Assembly (NCBI GenBank): GCA_005406025.1
Contig: BGZK01001614.1
Location: 1 to 64,000 of the forward strand
From: Eumeta japonica
Lineage: Eukaryota; Arthropoda; Insecta; Lepidoptera; Psychidae
Length of the DNA: 64,000 bases
Reading direction: 5' to 3'
Part shown: one piece after another, positions 36,801 to 46,619 of the stretch
Layout of the letters: the number at the start of each line of letters is the position of its first letter
How positions within the stretch are numbered: position 1 is the stretch's first letter
The notes under the pieces: model-generated
What the model was told of the DNA's origin: nothing
What the model saw: the letters and a program-made list of their open reading frames with translations, nothing else
The model's database searches: none
Program-made: the position numbers and the translations under genes

Positions 36801-39800
36801 GAATCTAGAAACAAGGACACGAATAAACATTTTTCCAATGATTCCAATATTTCAAGGCCTACTTGTAAACGGTGGTGGATCCGTAAATACTTTACAAAAA
36901 AATAGAGAAGACCAGAGAAAGTATTGCGAAGGTAAAGATTCGTTATTTGATGACAACACTGATAAAAAGAATTTCAAACGGATTAAGAGACTTTCAAAAG
37001 AAGTTTCTCTTAAAAAGAAAGATAAGAATTTCAGTAAAAGAAATATTAGTAATTCACGCAGAACTAAGTCAAAGTCTCGTAAGAGTTCTAAAAAAAAATC
37101 TGTAAACCGAAAATGTACATTGTCAAAAAATAGTATTCAACAAATTTGCAAGCAAGAATCGGATCTAGATATCCATAAAAAAGCAAACGAAAATAATTTT
37201 GGGTGTATTCGCTTTTTTAAATCAATTTTTGGAAATAGTAGTTCAAAAAAGAAAAAACAAAAAAATATGAAGGTAGTCCCAGATAATGAACCGGAACCTA
37301 TTTGCAAAGTTGAATCAGTACATGCAGTAGATATGGCGGAAAATAAAAATTTTGCAATTCGAAGTACCGATAGCAAGCACTACATACATAGTGAATTGTC
37401 TAAGGACTCAAGAAAAGACGCAGAAGCACCTGAAAGTCAAAAAGATCAACAAGGTAATTTATCAGAAGTAACCAATAAGGAGAAAAATTCAAAAATCCAG
37501 ACTGTTGATAATGTGTGCAACGCGAACTCAAAGACACGTAACGATTTTAAAAAGAACGAAACACAGATTGCAGAAGAGAAGAGAGTCGAAACACAGATTG
37601 AGTCGCAGGTAGCATACGAACCAGCGTTTGAACTCGAATTGAGATCAGAAGAGAAAATTTTGAAATGTTCAAATCTAGAAAATCCATGTGATTCGTCCTC
37701 TAATAGAAATGAACTCATAGAGAAAGGTTACGAACCGGTGTGCAAGCTGGATATCATTACAAAAGACGAAAATGGTTCACGCTCCAAAATTGTAAACAAC
37801 TCGATAGGCTTGAATTATAAATCGTCTAAGGATATCAATAGAGAAAGAAGTAAACAAAAAGTGATTCAAGATAGCCAACAACATCCGTTCAACGTGGGAT
37901 TGGAATCCACGGAACATTCAAAGATGAGTAAGAAAAAAGATAGTATGAAAGACATTGAGAGTGCTTACATTGTAAATTCAAGATCATTTGGATTTGATAA
38001 AAAAACAACGGAGAGTAAATATGCGTACAAAATAGAATCAGAATATAGGAATAAAATTAATTGCGAAGAGAGAAATAAAAAGATGGGTATGTCAGAAGTC
38101 TTTAAAATATAATTACGTATTAGCAATGTAGATTTATCATTGCTATAAGATCGCTTTTGCGACTGTCTACCTGTCCGTCACAAATGTTTCTCTCGTAAAC
38201 GGTATAACGTAGAAATTTAAAATGACATTATTCTCATCCATAAATTAAAATTACACTTACAAATACATGTTCATAAAAACAATATTTATTGACGAACAGT
38301 CTCGATAATTTATTTGCTTCAGGAAAAGAAAAAAAGATTTTGTACTTCTCTTTAGTACTAAATGCTATTTTGGCTAGATATTCGAAAAAATGAGATAGGA
38401 GTAATTAATTCTTGTTATTTCTTTTCAGGGTTCCGTACCTCAGAAGGAACCCTTAGAGTATCACTTCGTTGTACGTCTGTCCGACTATCTGTTTGTCAAG
38501 AGTCTTTCTCTCAAGAATGTGTGTTGATATGAACTTCAAATTAATATCAATTGATTGCATTGTTTGATTTTTATCGCACATTTTGATACTCCCAATGAAA
38601 TGACAATCTATACGATACTGCCCCTTGACTTAAGTGTTCTAAAATTTGGCAAGAAGGGAGGTCTCACAGCACAAGTAAAGGAAAAAAATTGAAAACCGTA
38701 AATTTGAATTGTCATTTGAAAAAAAAATACTGTTGCTATTTAAAATTTGTGGTTTAAGTATGAATTGTAATGTTGATCAACGTATGGGATATCATTTTTT
38801 AACATCCTGCTAAGAAAATTTAAGATTTTCGAAGGTTCGAATATTTAATTTTTTTTCATAAAATTTGTTAAAAAAGGGAAAATAACAACAGTTCGGAATT
38901 CTTGGACCAATATCTTGCCGATATGAACAAAAACAAGAAAATTAAGATTGAAAAAAAAACGCCAAAAAAAAAAACTCTTGTATGGGGACCCCTTTTAATT
39001 TTTAACTTTATTTAATAATTTGTTTTGTGACAATTGAGCTATACACTATGTGAACATTTCAGCATCTTCCTATTGCCATTATTAAAATCGAGCAAAAAAT
39101 AGTTCAAAAAAGCACGTTTGTTGTATGCGTCTCATACAAGAAACGTGCTTCTCCATCTGACAGGCCGCTAACAGGCAGACGGACAGCGAAGGCTTAGTAA
39201 TAGGGTTCCGTGGACGTCTTTTTAGTTTTAAACCCTAATAAGTTATACACAGTAACTTTTTGAGGGTTCAGAACCATAAAGGTACACCGCCTTTTTGTAT
39301 ACCCCAAATTTTCATAATTAATTTGTAAAAAATATTGATCTAAATGCAAATTAATCATATTAGGATTAGGGCTCCTTAGTTCTTGCTAGATTGATTCGAA
39401 TTGATATATTTTTTTTAATAAAATCTATATTGGTCAATATCAACTAGCACTTAATAGCATTTTGAATGTTGCCGTTCGTCTTATATGTAAGGATCATTTA
39501 GGAAAAGTTATCCGAAGTATTAATTATTTTGGCTTTTGAACGTTATCTCCGCGAGTGTTTATTCTTTTCGCATTCATAACTTGAATGCAGTCTTTTTGAC
39601 CTGGTTTCATCTCACTCCGAGTCGTCCTATTGCATGAAATAGAGTTGGAAAATAAATGAAGATACGCCTTTCGAAATTACAAGGTGGCAAGATATTATAA
39701 GGATGTCTATAAATATTGCGTTTTTGCAAATATTGGAACCCAATTATAAACGTGATTCAAGTCCATGATCATGTATTTAAATGTAAATAATAATTAAATG

Positions 39801-42397
39801 TAAATAGAATATAATGAAAAATTATCTTTAATTTGTATACAAAATACGAAAAAACTTTTCCCCCAACCTAATATATAATGCATTTAAAAGTCTAACGCGT
39901 CTAGTTTGTACTCTTTGTTTTAATTCCATTATTATATATACAGTATGTTATATGTATTTTTGTTCAATAACTTGTTGCCATTTTGTAGGTAATAATATAA
40001 TTCCATCATTGTAGAAATTTTGGGATATCTGATCAAAAAACTGCGACTAGTAGTTTTGACAGTCCACTTTGATGTTAACTTAACACTACCTAAAGAATTG
40101 TGAAGGTACCGAACCAGGTGAAGATCTAAGGGTGCAAGATCAGGGCTATATGGTCGATGCATTAACACTTCCCAACCAAATTCAATATTTGCTAAGTGTC
40201 TAAAATGTGTGTGATCTGGCGTTATCATGGTGAAAAAACCACACTCTTTCTGTTGATCAATTTCTGTCGTTTTTTCCTTGCTTTTTGCTTGAGTCTCATC
40301 AGCTGTTGGCAGTAGAAATCCGAATTGAGTTTTGCCCGGCTTTAAAAGCTCATTATAAATATTGCCCTTCCAATTCAACCATACACATAGCATCAACTTA
40401 TAGCGAGTTAATCCAGATTTCTGTGTAGCTTTTTTGCCTTTTGTCAATGTTTTTTTTTTGCACATTCTTGTCGTAGGAAATCCATTTTCATCACCACTGA
40501 TTAATATTTTCAAAAACGATGCAGTATCATTACGTTTCAATAGAGAATCACAAATGCTTACACGATTCAATCCAGCTTTTTTGTATATGCAGCTTTTTTT
40601 CGAATGGGTTAAAACTGTTTTGTGGACAATCCCCAGCTCTTAGCTATGTCGTAAGAACTAATATGCCGATCTCGCTCTACTTTATCCAAAATTGCATCGA
40701 CTTTAAACGTAACATCTCGACTAGAGCGAGGTTCATCTTTGTCATCAAAATTTCTAGACTAAAAACTCTTGACCCAGTTCTGTGCTATTGTTACCGATAC
40801 TGTATTAGGTTTATAAGCGTCATTTTTGTTTGCGGCTTGTGCCTCATTTTTTCCTTTTATATAATAAAATTTGAAAATGTATCGAATTTCTACGTTGGAT
40901 GCAATTGTTGTGGTGGACAGAAATACATTAGAAAAATGGCCTGTCACTGTTTTTACATATTGTTTTTCTTTCTTCAAATATAATTTTTTTAATAATATCA
41001 AAACTAGCCAGATACAAACAGCATAACCAAATAGATTTTACTGCAAATTTTTATTTATAAAATACAAAAACGTAAAAAATGTTCAAAAGACCTATTATAT
41101 AAGTAGTAAATTTTTGATGGACGTCTCTCTCCGCAAAAATACTTTTCGAATAAAAGACTTTTATTTCTCACTTCTTTGGTACAACAATAAGCCCCGCAAT
41201 TTCTTTCACATTGAAAACCTTATGCTTTAACCCTTCCACACCAGCCCAACGCGGGTCCGGCGCTGTCCACGACCCGCGTCACTGATACGCGCTAATATCG
41301 ACGGATACGTGTGTTTGCAGATACACAATACACCTAGTTTAATATGATAAGTAAAAGTACTCATCAGCCGTGTCGCCGGTATTGAGGATACGAGCATTCT
41401 GATTGAAAGGCACTCGTTTATTCTAAATATATCTTTTTAGATACCAGTGACGTACCCGACGACGGCGCCCGAAATCGCCCTGCCCGGCCTGGACGGCAAA
41501 ACTGCGAAAATGTACCGCGGCGGCAAGATCTGTCTGACGGATCATTTCAAGCCGCTTTGGGCTCGAAACGTGCCTAAGTTCGGCATAGCCCACGCCATGG
41601 CCCTGGGGGTATGTATTTTGTTCTATTCTGGCTGCCTAGCAATCTATAACAGGCTAGTTTGCATTTGGCCCCTGGAGTTGTGTCACACTGTCGGATTACC
41701 TTTAATATGCTAATCTAGAATCTCCTGTTCATTCTCCAAGTCTAAGAAACGAGACATGGTGAAAATCATTAGAGATCGCTCGATCAACGTGCAGTCGAGT
41801 AACGCATAAAAAAAGATTCGATCTTCTTATGTACATAGATACTCGTAGAATTCTATAAGCTGTTTATGAAATAGCATTTCCATAATAAACACATTTTTAC
41901 ATGAAATATATTAATATATAATACCATCAGAAAAAGACAATAAGATCTATATAAGATCTCATTTGCGGTCCCGAAACAGGTGTATATTAAAAATATTTAT
42001 ATATCACATTGCTAGATCTCCATGGTCCTTCGTGCATTCACAACAAATAAGTTTGTAATCCATTTTTGGGAAAGCCGAGGGTAGTTTCGTTATTTGCAAT
42101 AATATAAAAAAGAAACTCATAAAACTGAGAAACTATCGTTGTATAGTAAGACATTTGCTAGCTTTATCTCTAAGGCTTTGGGGGCAGGCTTCATCCCCCT
42201 TCCACACCCTCTCACCGCCATTGATCGCTATTCAATCAGTGACAATTATCCCAATTATCTTACGCCTCTTGATCGACAGTATTGCAGTACTAAATTGCCC
42301 GCATTCCTTGCAGTTGGGACCCTGGTTAGCGGTGGAGGTGCCGGAACTGATAGAGCGCGGCGTCGTCACGTACCAAGAGAAAGGTGAAACGAAATGA
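24895..42397 (+). CDS. UFC1: UFM1-conjugating enzyme (E2), four exons
   Basis: Coding exons are 24895-25017, 28411-28542, 41441-41608 and 42314-42397. All are phase 0 with GT/AG introns, giving 168 residues (the human enzyme has about 167). Landmarks are [56 protein letters not shown], then [20 protein letters not shown] with the catalytic Cys at residue 116, and [16 protein letters not shown]1 accepts UFM1 from UBA5 by thioester and works with UFL1 to modify ribosomal and ER-associated proteins. The start matches the family N terminus (MVDEGTRK). Introns are 3.4, 12.9 and 0.7 kb; intron 1 holds a mariner, and intron 2 holds a nested membrane-protein gene, a large inverted repeat and another mariner. 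No frame damage is seen. Confidence 0.97.
25570..26731 (+). mobile_element. mariner-type transposon, inactive (in UFC1 intron 1)
   Basis: Terminal inverted repeats TTAGGTGTACAACTTTACTT (left) and the complement of AAGCAAAGTTGTACACCTAA (right) bound 1162 bp, with TA at both sides as required for mariner. The plus-strand transposase is broken by several frame changes and stops. Visible blocks are [16 protein letters not shown] (about 25830), [20 protein letters not shown], and the three catalytic Asp regions [25 protein letters not shown] and IAPSDYYLF. The second and third Asp lie 35 residues apart instead of 34, which indicates a one-codon insertion. Confidence 0.93.
26732..28410. other. Right part of UFC1 intron 1, no gene seen
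   Basis: AT-rich intronic DNA. It includes a short piece of the pyrimidine-rich minisatellite family (27755-27830). No ORF with recognisable content was found. Confidence 0.5.
29763..32480. repeat. Large imperfect inverted repeat around a GC-rich core
   Basis: Two block pairs are inverted copies of each other. Left 29763-29950 (GGGAAAACGGTAAGGATTAG, GTGGCTAGAAATTAGGGGAT, CGTAAGTTGCTGAAA) matches right 32475-32299 read in reverse. Left 30432-30573 (ATTATTTCATAAATTGAC, CATTCCCAAGCAGATATAAA, GATGGCAACTTTACTTT) matches right 32180-32023 in reverse. The arms are interrupted by non-matching inserts (about 29960-30430 on the left). The spacer 30574-32022 is about 1.45 kb. The structure resembles a foldback or long-TIR element, or two inverted copies of one repeat. 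It lies in UFC1 intron 2. Confidence 0.75.
31030..32022 (+). other. GC-rich island, possible non-LTR retrotransposon 3' end
   Basis: Strikingly GC- and CpG-rich compared with the flanks, with no ORF longer than about 80 codons. Near the right end, GGTTTTTGCCCCTTTTCCCC and CGCACGGAGGGAAATAC lead into an A-run at 32018-32025, as in the 3' UTR tail of a LINE in plus orientation. The motif AATTTTAAATTCAGTG occurs twice (near 31520 and 31590). No RT motif is present, so the identity is inference. Confidence 0.4.
33040..33200 (-). repeat. AATTTGAATTTGA-type repeat tail
   Basis: On the minus strand this reads AATAAAGATATTTTGAATTT followed by TTTGAATTTGATTTG, a simple tail I associate with abundant lepidopteran retroelement 3' ends. 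Only the tail and some upstream sequence are visible. Confidence 0.45.
34185..34400 (+). repeat. Interspersed repeat family A, forward copy
   Basis: It starts with GGGGTAATCGAGCATG and carries AACCAGTGCGTTGCCGATTA, GGGTCACTGGAACTCTCACT and GAAGCTTTTACTTCACGTCT. It matches the copies at 8160 (reverse), 10785 (reverse), 56075 and 62190 in the same block order. It lies in UFC1 intron 2. Confidence 0.7.
35375..35470 (+). repeat. Interspersed repeat family B (AACAGACGGACAGC...TTAGTAATAGGGT)
   Basis: ACAGACGATATAGACTTAGT followed by AATAGGGTCGTATTAGCA and GCTTTGGGTACG matches 39165-39240 (GACAGCGAAGGCTTAGTAAT, AGGGTTCCGTGGACG). It is a 3' end style typical of lepidopteran dispersed repeats. It ends about 250 bp before the start codon of the nested membrane-protein gene. 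Confidence 0.55.
35718..36905 (+). CDS. Type I single-pass membrane protein of unknown function, nested in UFC1 intron 2
   Basis: An uninterrupted 395-residue frame. Residues 1-21 form a signal peptide (hydrophobic core, then YASA/EK). The ectodomain (about 22-298) is Cys-rich with several N-glycosylation sequons. One segment, [20 protein letters not shown] followed by CTNVPNCI and NVCVGQLT, looks like a compact disulfide module. A membrane span lies at about 299-321, followed by a Cys cluster ([11 protein letters not shown]) suited to palmitoylation, and SITSPLMS...NYQSS. The frame ends at a 7-A run (36896-36902); a long open tail continues in the next frame to 38112. There are no introns. 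A relative lies at 46620-47969 on the other strand. The family was not recognised and no function is claimed. Confidence 0.85.
   Translation: MFYFVVHNLSFICTVIFYASAEKNQNLEVTETGVEFISPFSLGIQFFVAINNTSPEDDYDVEVTPKKCCINIVDGRRDCEVLNLVGGRMENIAKGAVETVILVAPTVDPFERVGSCIFYLDSNVPENPLDFMRDEITVNFDTRLTSNRSTLIRTFLHKNVAKCRDPDADPLNHCRPVNCETFYNGQISYYDNRSKRCTNVPNCIDHVDEETSNLFYDPNTNVCVGQLTREDIDKLKGLCNTTKNITEVLLRAQNYLNGVIDPPIMMSLRQNISSFKDDLQSSNSLRFFTVLTSCDDNFWLLSFTLILQFMLILVMVYCLLRCCHCNKICKCKTKPGTSITSPLMSVDSLHRTNYQSSGNTPESRNKDTNKHFSNDSNISRPTCKRWWIRKYFTKK
36897..38112 (+). CDS. Lysine/serine-rich tail frame, probable continuation of the nested membrane protein
   Basis: Immediately after the A7 run the +1 frame is open for about 400 codons, ending TAA at 38110-38112. 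It is open further upstream to 36754, but there it overlaps the well-supported frame of the membrane protein, so an independent start at 36754 is unlikely. The composition is strongly basic and Ser-rich (stretches such as [16 protein letters not shown]), and the pattern EP-x-C/F-x-(V/L) recurs ([24 protein letters not shown]), as in a disordered cytoplasmic tail. The opposite-strand relative has its membrane span and a long tail in a single frame. That supports these two frames being one gene split by a single-base length change in A7. Alternatives are a real null mutation, ribosomal frameshifting or an assembly error. Confidence 0.6.
38425..39300 (+). repeat. Interspersed repeat family B with internal hairpin
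   Basis: It begins near AGGGTTCCGTACCTCAG (38429) and ends near GCAGACGGACAGCGAAGGCT, AATAGGGTTCCGTGGACG, the ending also seen at 35375-35470. It includes a hairpin: AGCACGTTTGTTGTATG (39111-39127) pairs with CATACAAGAAACGTGCT (39133-39149), a 17-bp stem with one mismatch. No coding capacity. It lies in UFC1 intron 2, after the nested gene. Confidence 0.55.
39905..41115 (-). mobile_element. Second-lineage mariner-type transposon, inactive (UFC1 intron 2)
   Basis: A minus-strand transposase remnant spans about 41001-39932. The N-terminal helix-turn-helix region reads [20 protein letters not shown] and [11 protein letters not shown]. Further on are [14 protein letters not shown] (first catalytic Asp region), [14 protein letters not shown] (decayed second Asp region) and [20 protein letters not shown] (third Asp region). 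Stops and frame changes separate the blocks. It differs clearly from the other three mariners here. The terminal repeats could not be defined, so the borders are approximate. Confidence 0.8.
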
Positions 42398-42478
42398 TTG
42401 GTGTCCGCGGTGGAATATGTTGAGATACGTGTACATATTACGATTATAAATACCTCAAAACTTGCAAATTCTTTTGAG

Positions 42479-42484
42479 AATAAA
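42479..42484 (+). terminator. Candidate UFC1 polyadenylation signal
   Basis: AATAAA 82 bases after the UFC1 stop codon, followed by a GT/T-rich stretch (GTTTGTACGTTGTGTTTAAT). It is well placed for a short 3' UTR. Confidence 0.65.
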
Positions 42485-42499
42485 ATCACATTGTTTGTA

Positions 42500-44769
42500 C
42501 GTTGTGTTTAATTTATTGTATCATTTTCAAATTGAATCAGATCGCATAATAATTTTCTACACTGTTCACTGTCATGCCAATGTGGGATAGCTAGTAGATT
42601 GCCAGAGTGCACTTCATGCATTTAAAAGTTTAGCAGTTTCGAGAATCCACTATGTTGCTAGTACGTCGCTATGTCATAAGTGCCTAAGAATAAGTAGCTT
42701 GGTCTAAATCTTCTCCATCGGGTTTAACTCGTAATAGGAATAGAGTTTTTCTACCCTTGAAATGTTGGTTTCTACACCATCTTTTTGCATCATTAGCATC
42801 ATTAGAAATGATATTGTTGGATAATTAAATGTACATACTTATGTATTATAAAAAATTTTTGGTACGAGCTCAGAATAAAACATGAAATTCGGCTTCAAAG
42901 CCGAACGTCCTTTCACGCTTACAGCTTTAATAATAAAATAAAACTAATAGAAAATCATTGCGGACTGCCGACAGAAGTGAAAATTTAAAACTATGAAATA
43001 AAGGTTTCAATTTCAAAAAAACAACAATAATGTTCTAATTGAATTAAATTTAAAAAAGTATTTTTTACATATGCGTAGTTTTCGCCTATACTGTTAACAA
43101 TAGTATATCGATGACGCGAACTCATATGATTTTACCCATTTGATAGATCACATCCCTTCGAAGGACCGCAGATACTCCTTAGGTACGTAAAGTGGATGCG
43201 CAAGTATGAGAAAGTTCGCGGATAGGAATAGTGAATCGTAACACTGTCTCTGAAATCGCATACAGCCTACCTTTCGTTGCTCTCGACGTCTCTTTGGTCT
43301 GCCACGAACTCCTCCTGTCCTTAGGACGTTCAACTAGATGGAACGGCTACACGCACCAAGGTCCTTTTATATGCGCAATTAACATAATAACATATACACG
43401 CGAATCACCGATGATAAAAGTACAATTCTTTTGTATCAATAGTGGATAATAATAAATTATTGCGGCGCGGTGTGATGTAGCAGTGATGACGGTAATTGTT
43501 ATTTTTGCAAAGATCGAATGATATCGATCGTTACATTTCAAAAACCTCTTCCACGGTTCAGGTAGAAGAAGATGGAGAATCTTCATTTTACGCGTGGGAA
43601 AATGACGGAATAAAAGGAAGTAGTACATGCCTATTTGAAAGGGGCGCGAACGATATTCGAAAATCACTTACCGTGCCTAAAGAAGTTTACACTTCAAAAA
43701 CATGCGCAAATCACACGCGGCAGGAGAGAAATCTTCAGAAAACTAAACTGCGAGAGAATGAGACTTGATCTTACAGTATCAGGAATGCGACAATAATAGG
43801 GTTTATTAAAATGTTGGTCCCAAGTTTAAAAGTTATTTTACGCAAATTTTTTAATTTTTTTTCTGCCCGCATTTACGAAACTTCGCGGCATTAGTTGTCG
43901 CCATACTTGGAAAATATTTATTGAGATGATGAAAATATTTACAAAAACGATACACGTGAATATACCACGGCGGATACAACGCTTTTCCATTGGCTTTATG
44001 GTATACAGGTCTTTAATTTATCGCTGGTTAAATCCTATAAATGTATATGTTTGTCCTTTTTTAGTGTCGCTTTTTCGTTTCATCGAGTTTCAAATCAAAA
44101 CGAAGCGTCCTGCCAATAAACCACTAAGGCCGTTGCAATAAAGGAATGTTTTACAACGCCCTCTAGCAATGTAGAGCTAATTGGTAATGTGTGGATAGGA
44201 TAGATATTTGTAAATTTCGAGAACAAATGACTATTCGACGTGCACTAGGGCGAAGCCGCCGAAAAAGCTAGTATTTAATATATATAATATTTACTCAGTA
44301 GCTGGGTAATGTATATTGAGTATTAAACATAACATACCAAATATCTATTTTGTTCAACATGTTTTTTGGTTTATAAAATCTAGCGATTTCTCGTCAAGGT
44401 AGATGGACCATAAAGCACCACATATGGTACCATTTTTGCATACCTCTAGCTTATTGACATCCATCAGCCGTTTTATGCGGGCTCGTCAATTTTAGGTGCT
44501 TACAATTTGGCTCCTTATATGCCACCAATTTGGTTTGTATCAGTTTAAACCCCATCGAATAATGAGAGAATCTAATTAAGTGAACAGTAGTATAAGCTGC
44601 ATTGCTGCATAACAAACTACTGAACCGATTTTGATAAAAAAGAGCTCTATACCGCAATATATAGCAAAACAATGTAAATCAGTTATGTTTTTGAGAAATA
44701 ACAAATCGATCTATTTTGTAAATATGATTTTTTTATGATCTTTGGAAAAACGGTATATCAAGTAATATA
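42500..44769. other. Spacer downstream of UFC1 with one weak ORF
   Basis: No recognisable gene. A 90-codon plus-strand ORF (43496-43768) is more GC-rich than its surroundings but has no recognised motif. Near 44243-44270, CACTAGGGCGAAGCCGCC followed by AAGCTAGT is a common dispersed-repeat ending. Confidence 0.45.
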
Positions 44770-46037
44770 TTAGAAGTACAAATAAGTTTCCGCCGTTTTG
44801 AGAGAGATGGCGTGGCACGAGGCTTACGTTAGAATTCGCACATGATAACCGGCTTGAAAATTAGGTTGCTCATTCAAGAACAATATAACCCTATCATATT
44901 ATTAACTTCATATTAGCATCATATATATTTTTTTGTCCAAAAATGTCTAAATTTGAGCCAATTAAGCGTCATTTGCGGGAACTCTTAATTTACTTCTTTA
45001 ATTTACAAAAATCTGCACCTGAGGCACATCGATTGCTCGTACGAGTAGAAGCATATAATGAGGCTGCCTTGCATGAGAGAACATGTCGTGAGTGGTTTCA
45101 AAGTTTAAAAACGGTGATTTTGACGTAAAAGACAAAGATTGCAGTGGAAGGCCAAAAATTTATGAGAATACAGAATTGAAGGAATTATTGGAAGAAGACT
45201 AGTTTCAAACACTAAAGCAACTTCCACTTTAGAAGTCACTCAGCAAGCAGTCTCGCATCGTTTAAAATCGTTAGGAATGATTCATAAATAAGGTAATTGG
45301 ATCCCATACAAATTAAAGCAGATTTTGAACGCCGATTATGCATGAGTGAAATGCTGCTAGCTAGGCACAAAAAAAAATTATATCGAATCGTCACTGGTAA
45401 TAAAAAGTGGATACTTTATGATAATCCAAAAAAAAAGAAAATCATGGGGACTACATGGACACGCTTCAACACCCACAGAAAAACTGAATATTCACGGAAA
45501 AATCTCATTCTGTGTAGTTGGTGAGATCAGCTGGGTGTGGTGTATTACGAGTTGCTTAATACAAGCGAAACAATCACTGTAACTCTATACTGAACACAAT
45601 TGTTGAGATTGAGCCGAGCTCTGAAGGAAAAACGCCCTCAATACTACCTCCAGATACGACAAAATTATTCTTTTACATGATAATGCTCGTCCGCATGTAG
45701 CGGTTCCGGTGAAAAACTATTTGAAAACACTTGTTTGGGAAGTACTACCTCTCTCGCCGTATTCACCAGACATTGCGCCGTCCGTTTATCATCGGTCAAT
45801 GGCACATGCTCTTTCAGAGTAGCGGTTCACATCATATGAAGATACCAAAAATTGGGTTGATTCGTGGATAGACTCAAAAGATAAGGAGTTCTTCAGACTT
45901 GGAATCCGAACGCTGCTTGAAAGATGGAAAAAAGTAGTTGCTAGTGATGGACAATACTTTGATTAAAATTAAATTACCGTTCTTTCACAATATTATTTTT
46001 TTGACAAAAAACGGCGAAAACTTATTTGTACTTCTAA
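44770..46037 (+). mobile_element. mariner-type transposon, lineage C, forward copy (inactive)
   Basis: Terminal inverted repeats TTAGAAGTACAAATAAGTTT and the complement of AAACTTATTTGTACTTCTAA bound about 1.27 kb, with TA duplicated on both sides. The plus-strand transposase starts at 44943 (MSKFEPIKRHLRELL) and runs to about 45966, with stops and shifts. The first and second Asp regions (VTGNKKW is altered from [20 protein letters not shown] is intact) are visible. The third Asp is replaced by Val (IAPSVYH) next to a 6-bp deletion relative to the copy at 54388-55653. Confidence 0.93.
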
Positions 46038-46619
46038 TAGAAAAAAAGGGGCAAATTCGAGGTTTATGTTAAATAGTACAAAGATTAAATTTACCCATAT
46101 CGATCAAGGCATTTTTGAAACATATGCAAAGATACTAACATAATAGATTTATGTTTTGAATACAGAACCTTTTTTGTTGAAACTGATTAAAAAAAATATT
46201 TGAAAACAGTCCAATTTGATGAATGAATATGAATTTAAAAATTAATTAAATGTTTCTATTATAAATTTTCGTTTTAAAATTAAAACGTCAAAAATTAAAA
46301 TTAGTTTAGTTGAGAATCTCTTTTGAAGTTATTTTCAGCTGCCCAAATTGATTTCTTTTATGATCATTGAATAACGATTGATTACAGAACCGTTGATTAC
46401 AGAAACACTATCTTATTTCTCTCAAGCCGCACATGGATCGTTTTCAATGCCCTTCATATAGAGCAGAAATACGTTAAGTCTACTGCCTTACTTACGGTTA
46501 CTGCCTTACTTAAGTTACTGCCTTAAAATATATAACGAAGTAAAATAAAAACCTACTCTCTTTACTGTCTATATTGTAAATAAATATGAAACATCAACAA
46601 ACATATAAATAAAAATAGT
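46038..46619. other. AT-rich spacer, 3' flank of the minus-strand membrane-protein gene
   Basis: No coding signal. A triplicated TACTGCCTTACTTA-type phrase occurs at 46480-46530. It is the likely 3' UTR region of the gene ending at 46620. Confidence 0.45.

Noticed and set aside
36754..36896. Independent start at 36754 for the lysine-rich tail ORF
   Set aside because: The first 48 codons overlap the well-supported membrane-protein frame and read as noise; frame continuation at the A7 run explains the data better.
35718..36905. HAP2/GCS1-type gamete fusogen as identity of the nested membrane protein
   Set aside because: The topology is similar, but I see no clear HAP2 domain cysteine spacing or fusion loop; the length and motif order do not support the claim.
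42888..42905. Short palindrome TTCGGCTT...AAGCCGAA
   Set aside because: Eight-base stem with a tiny loop in a repeat-like context; expected by chance at this scale.
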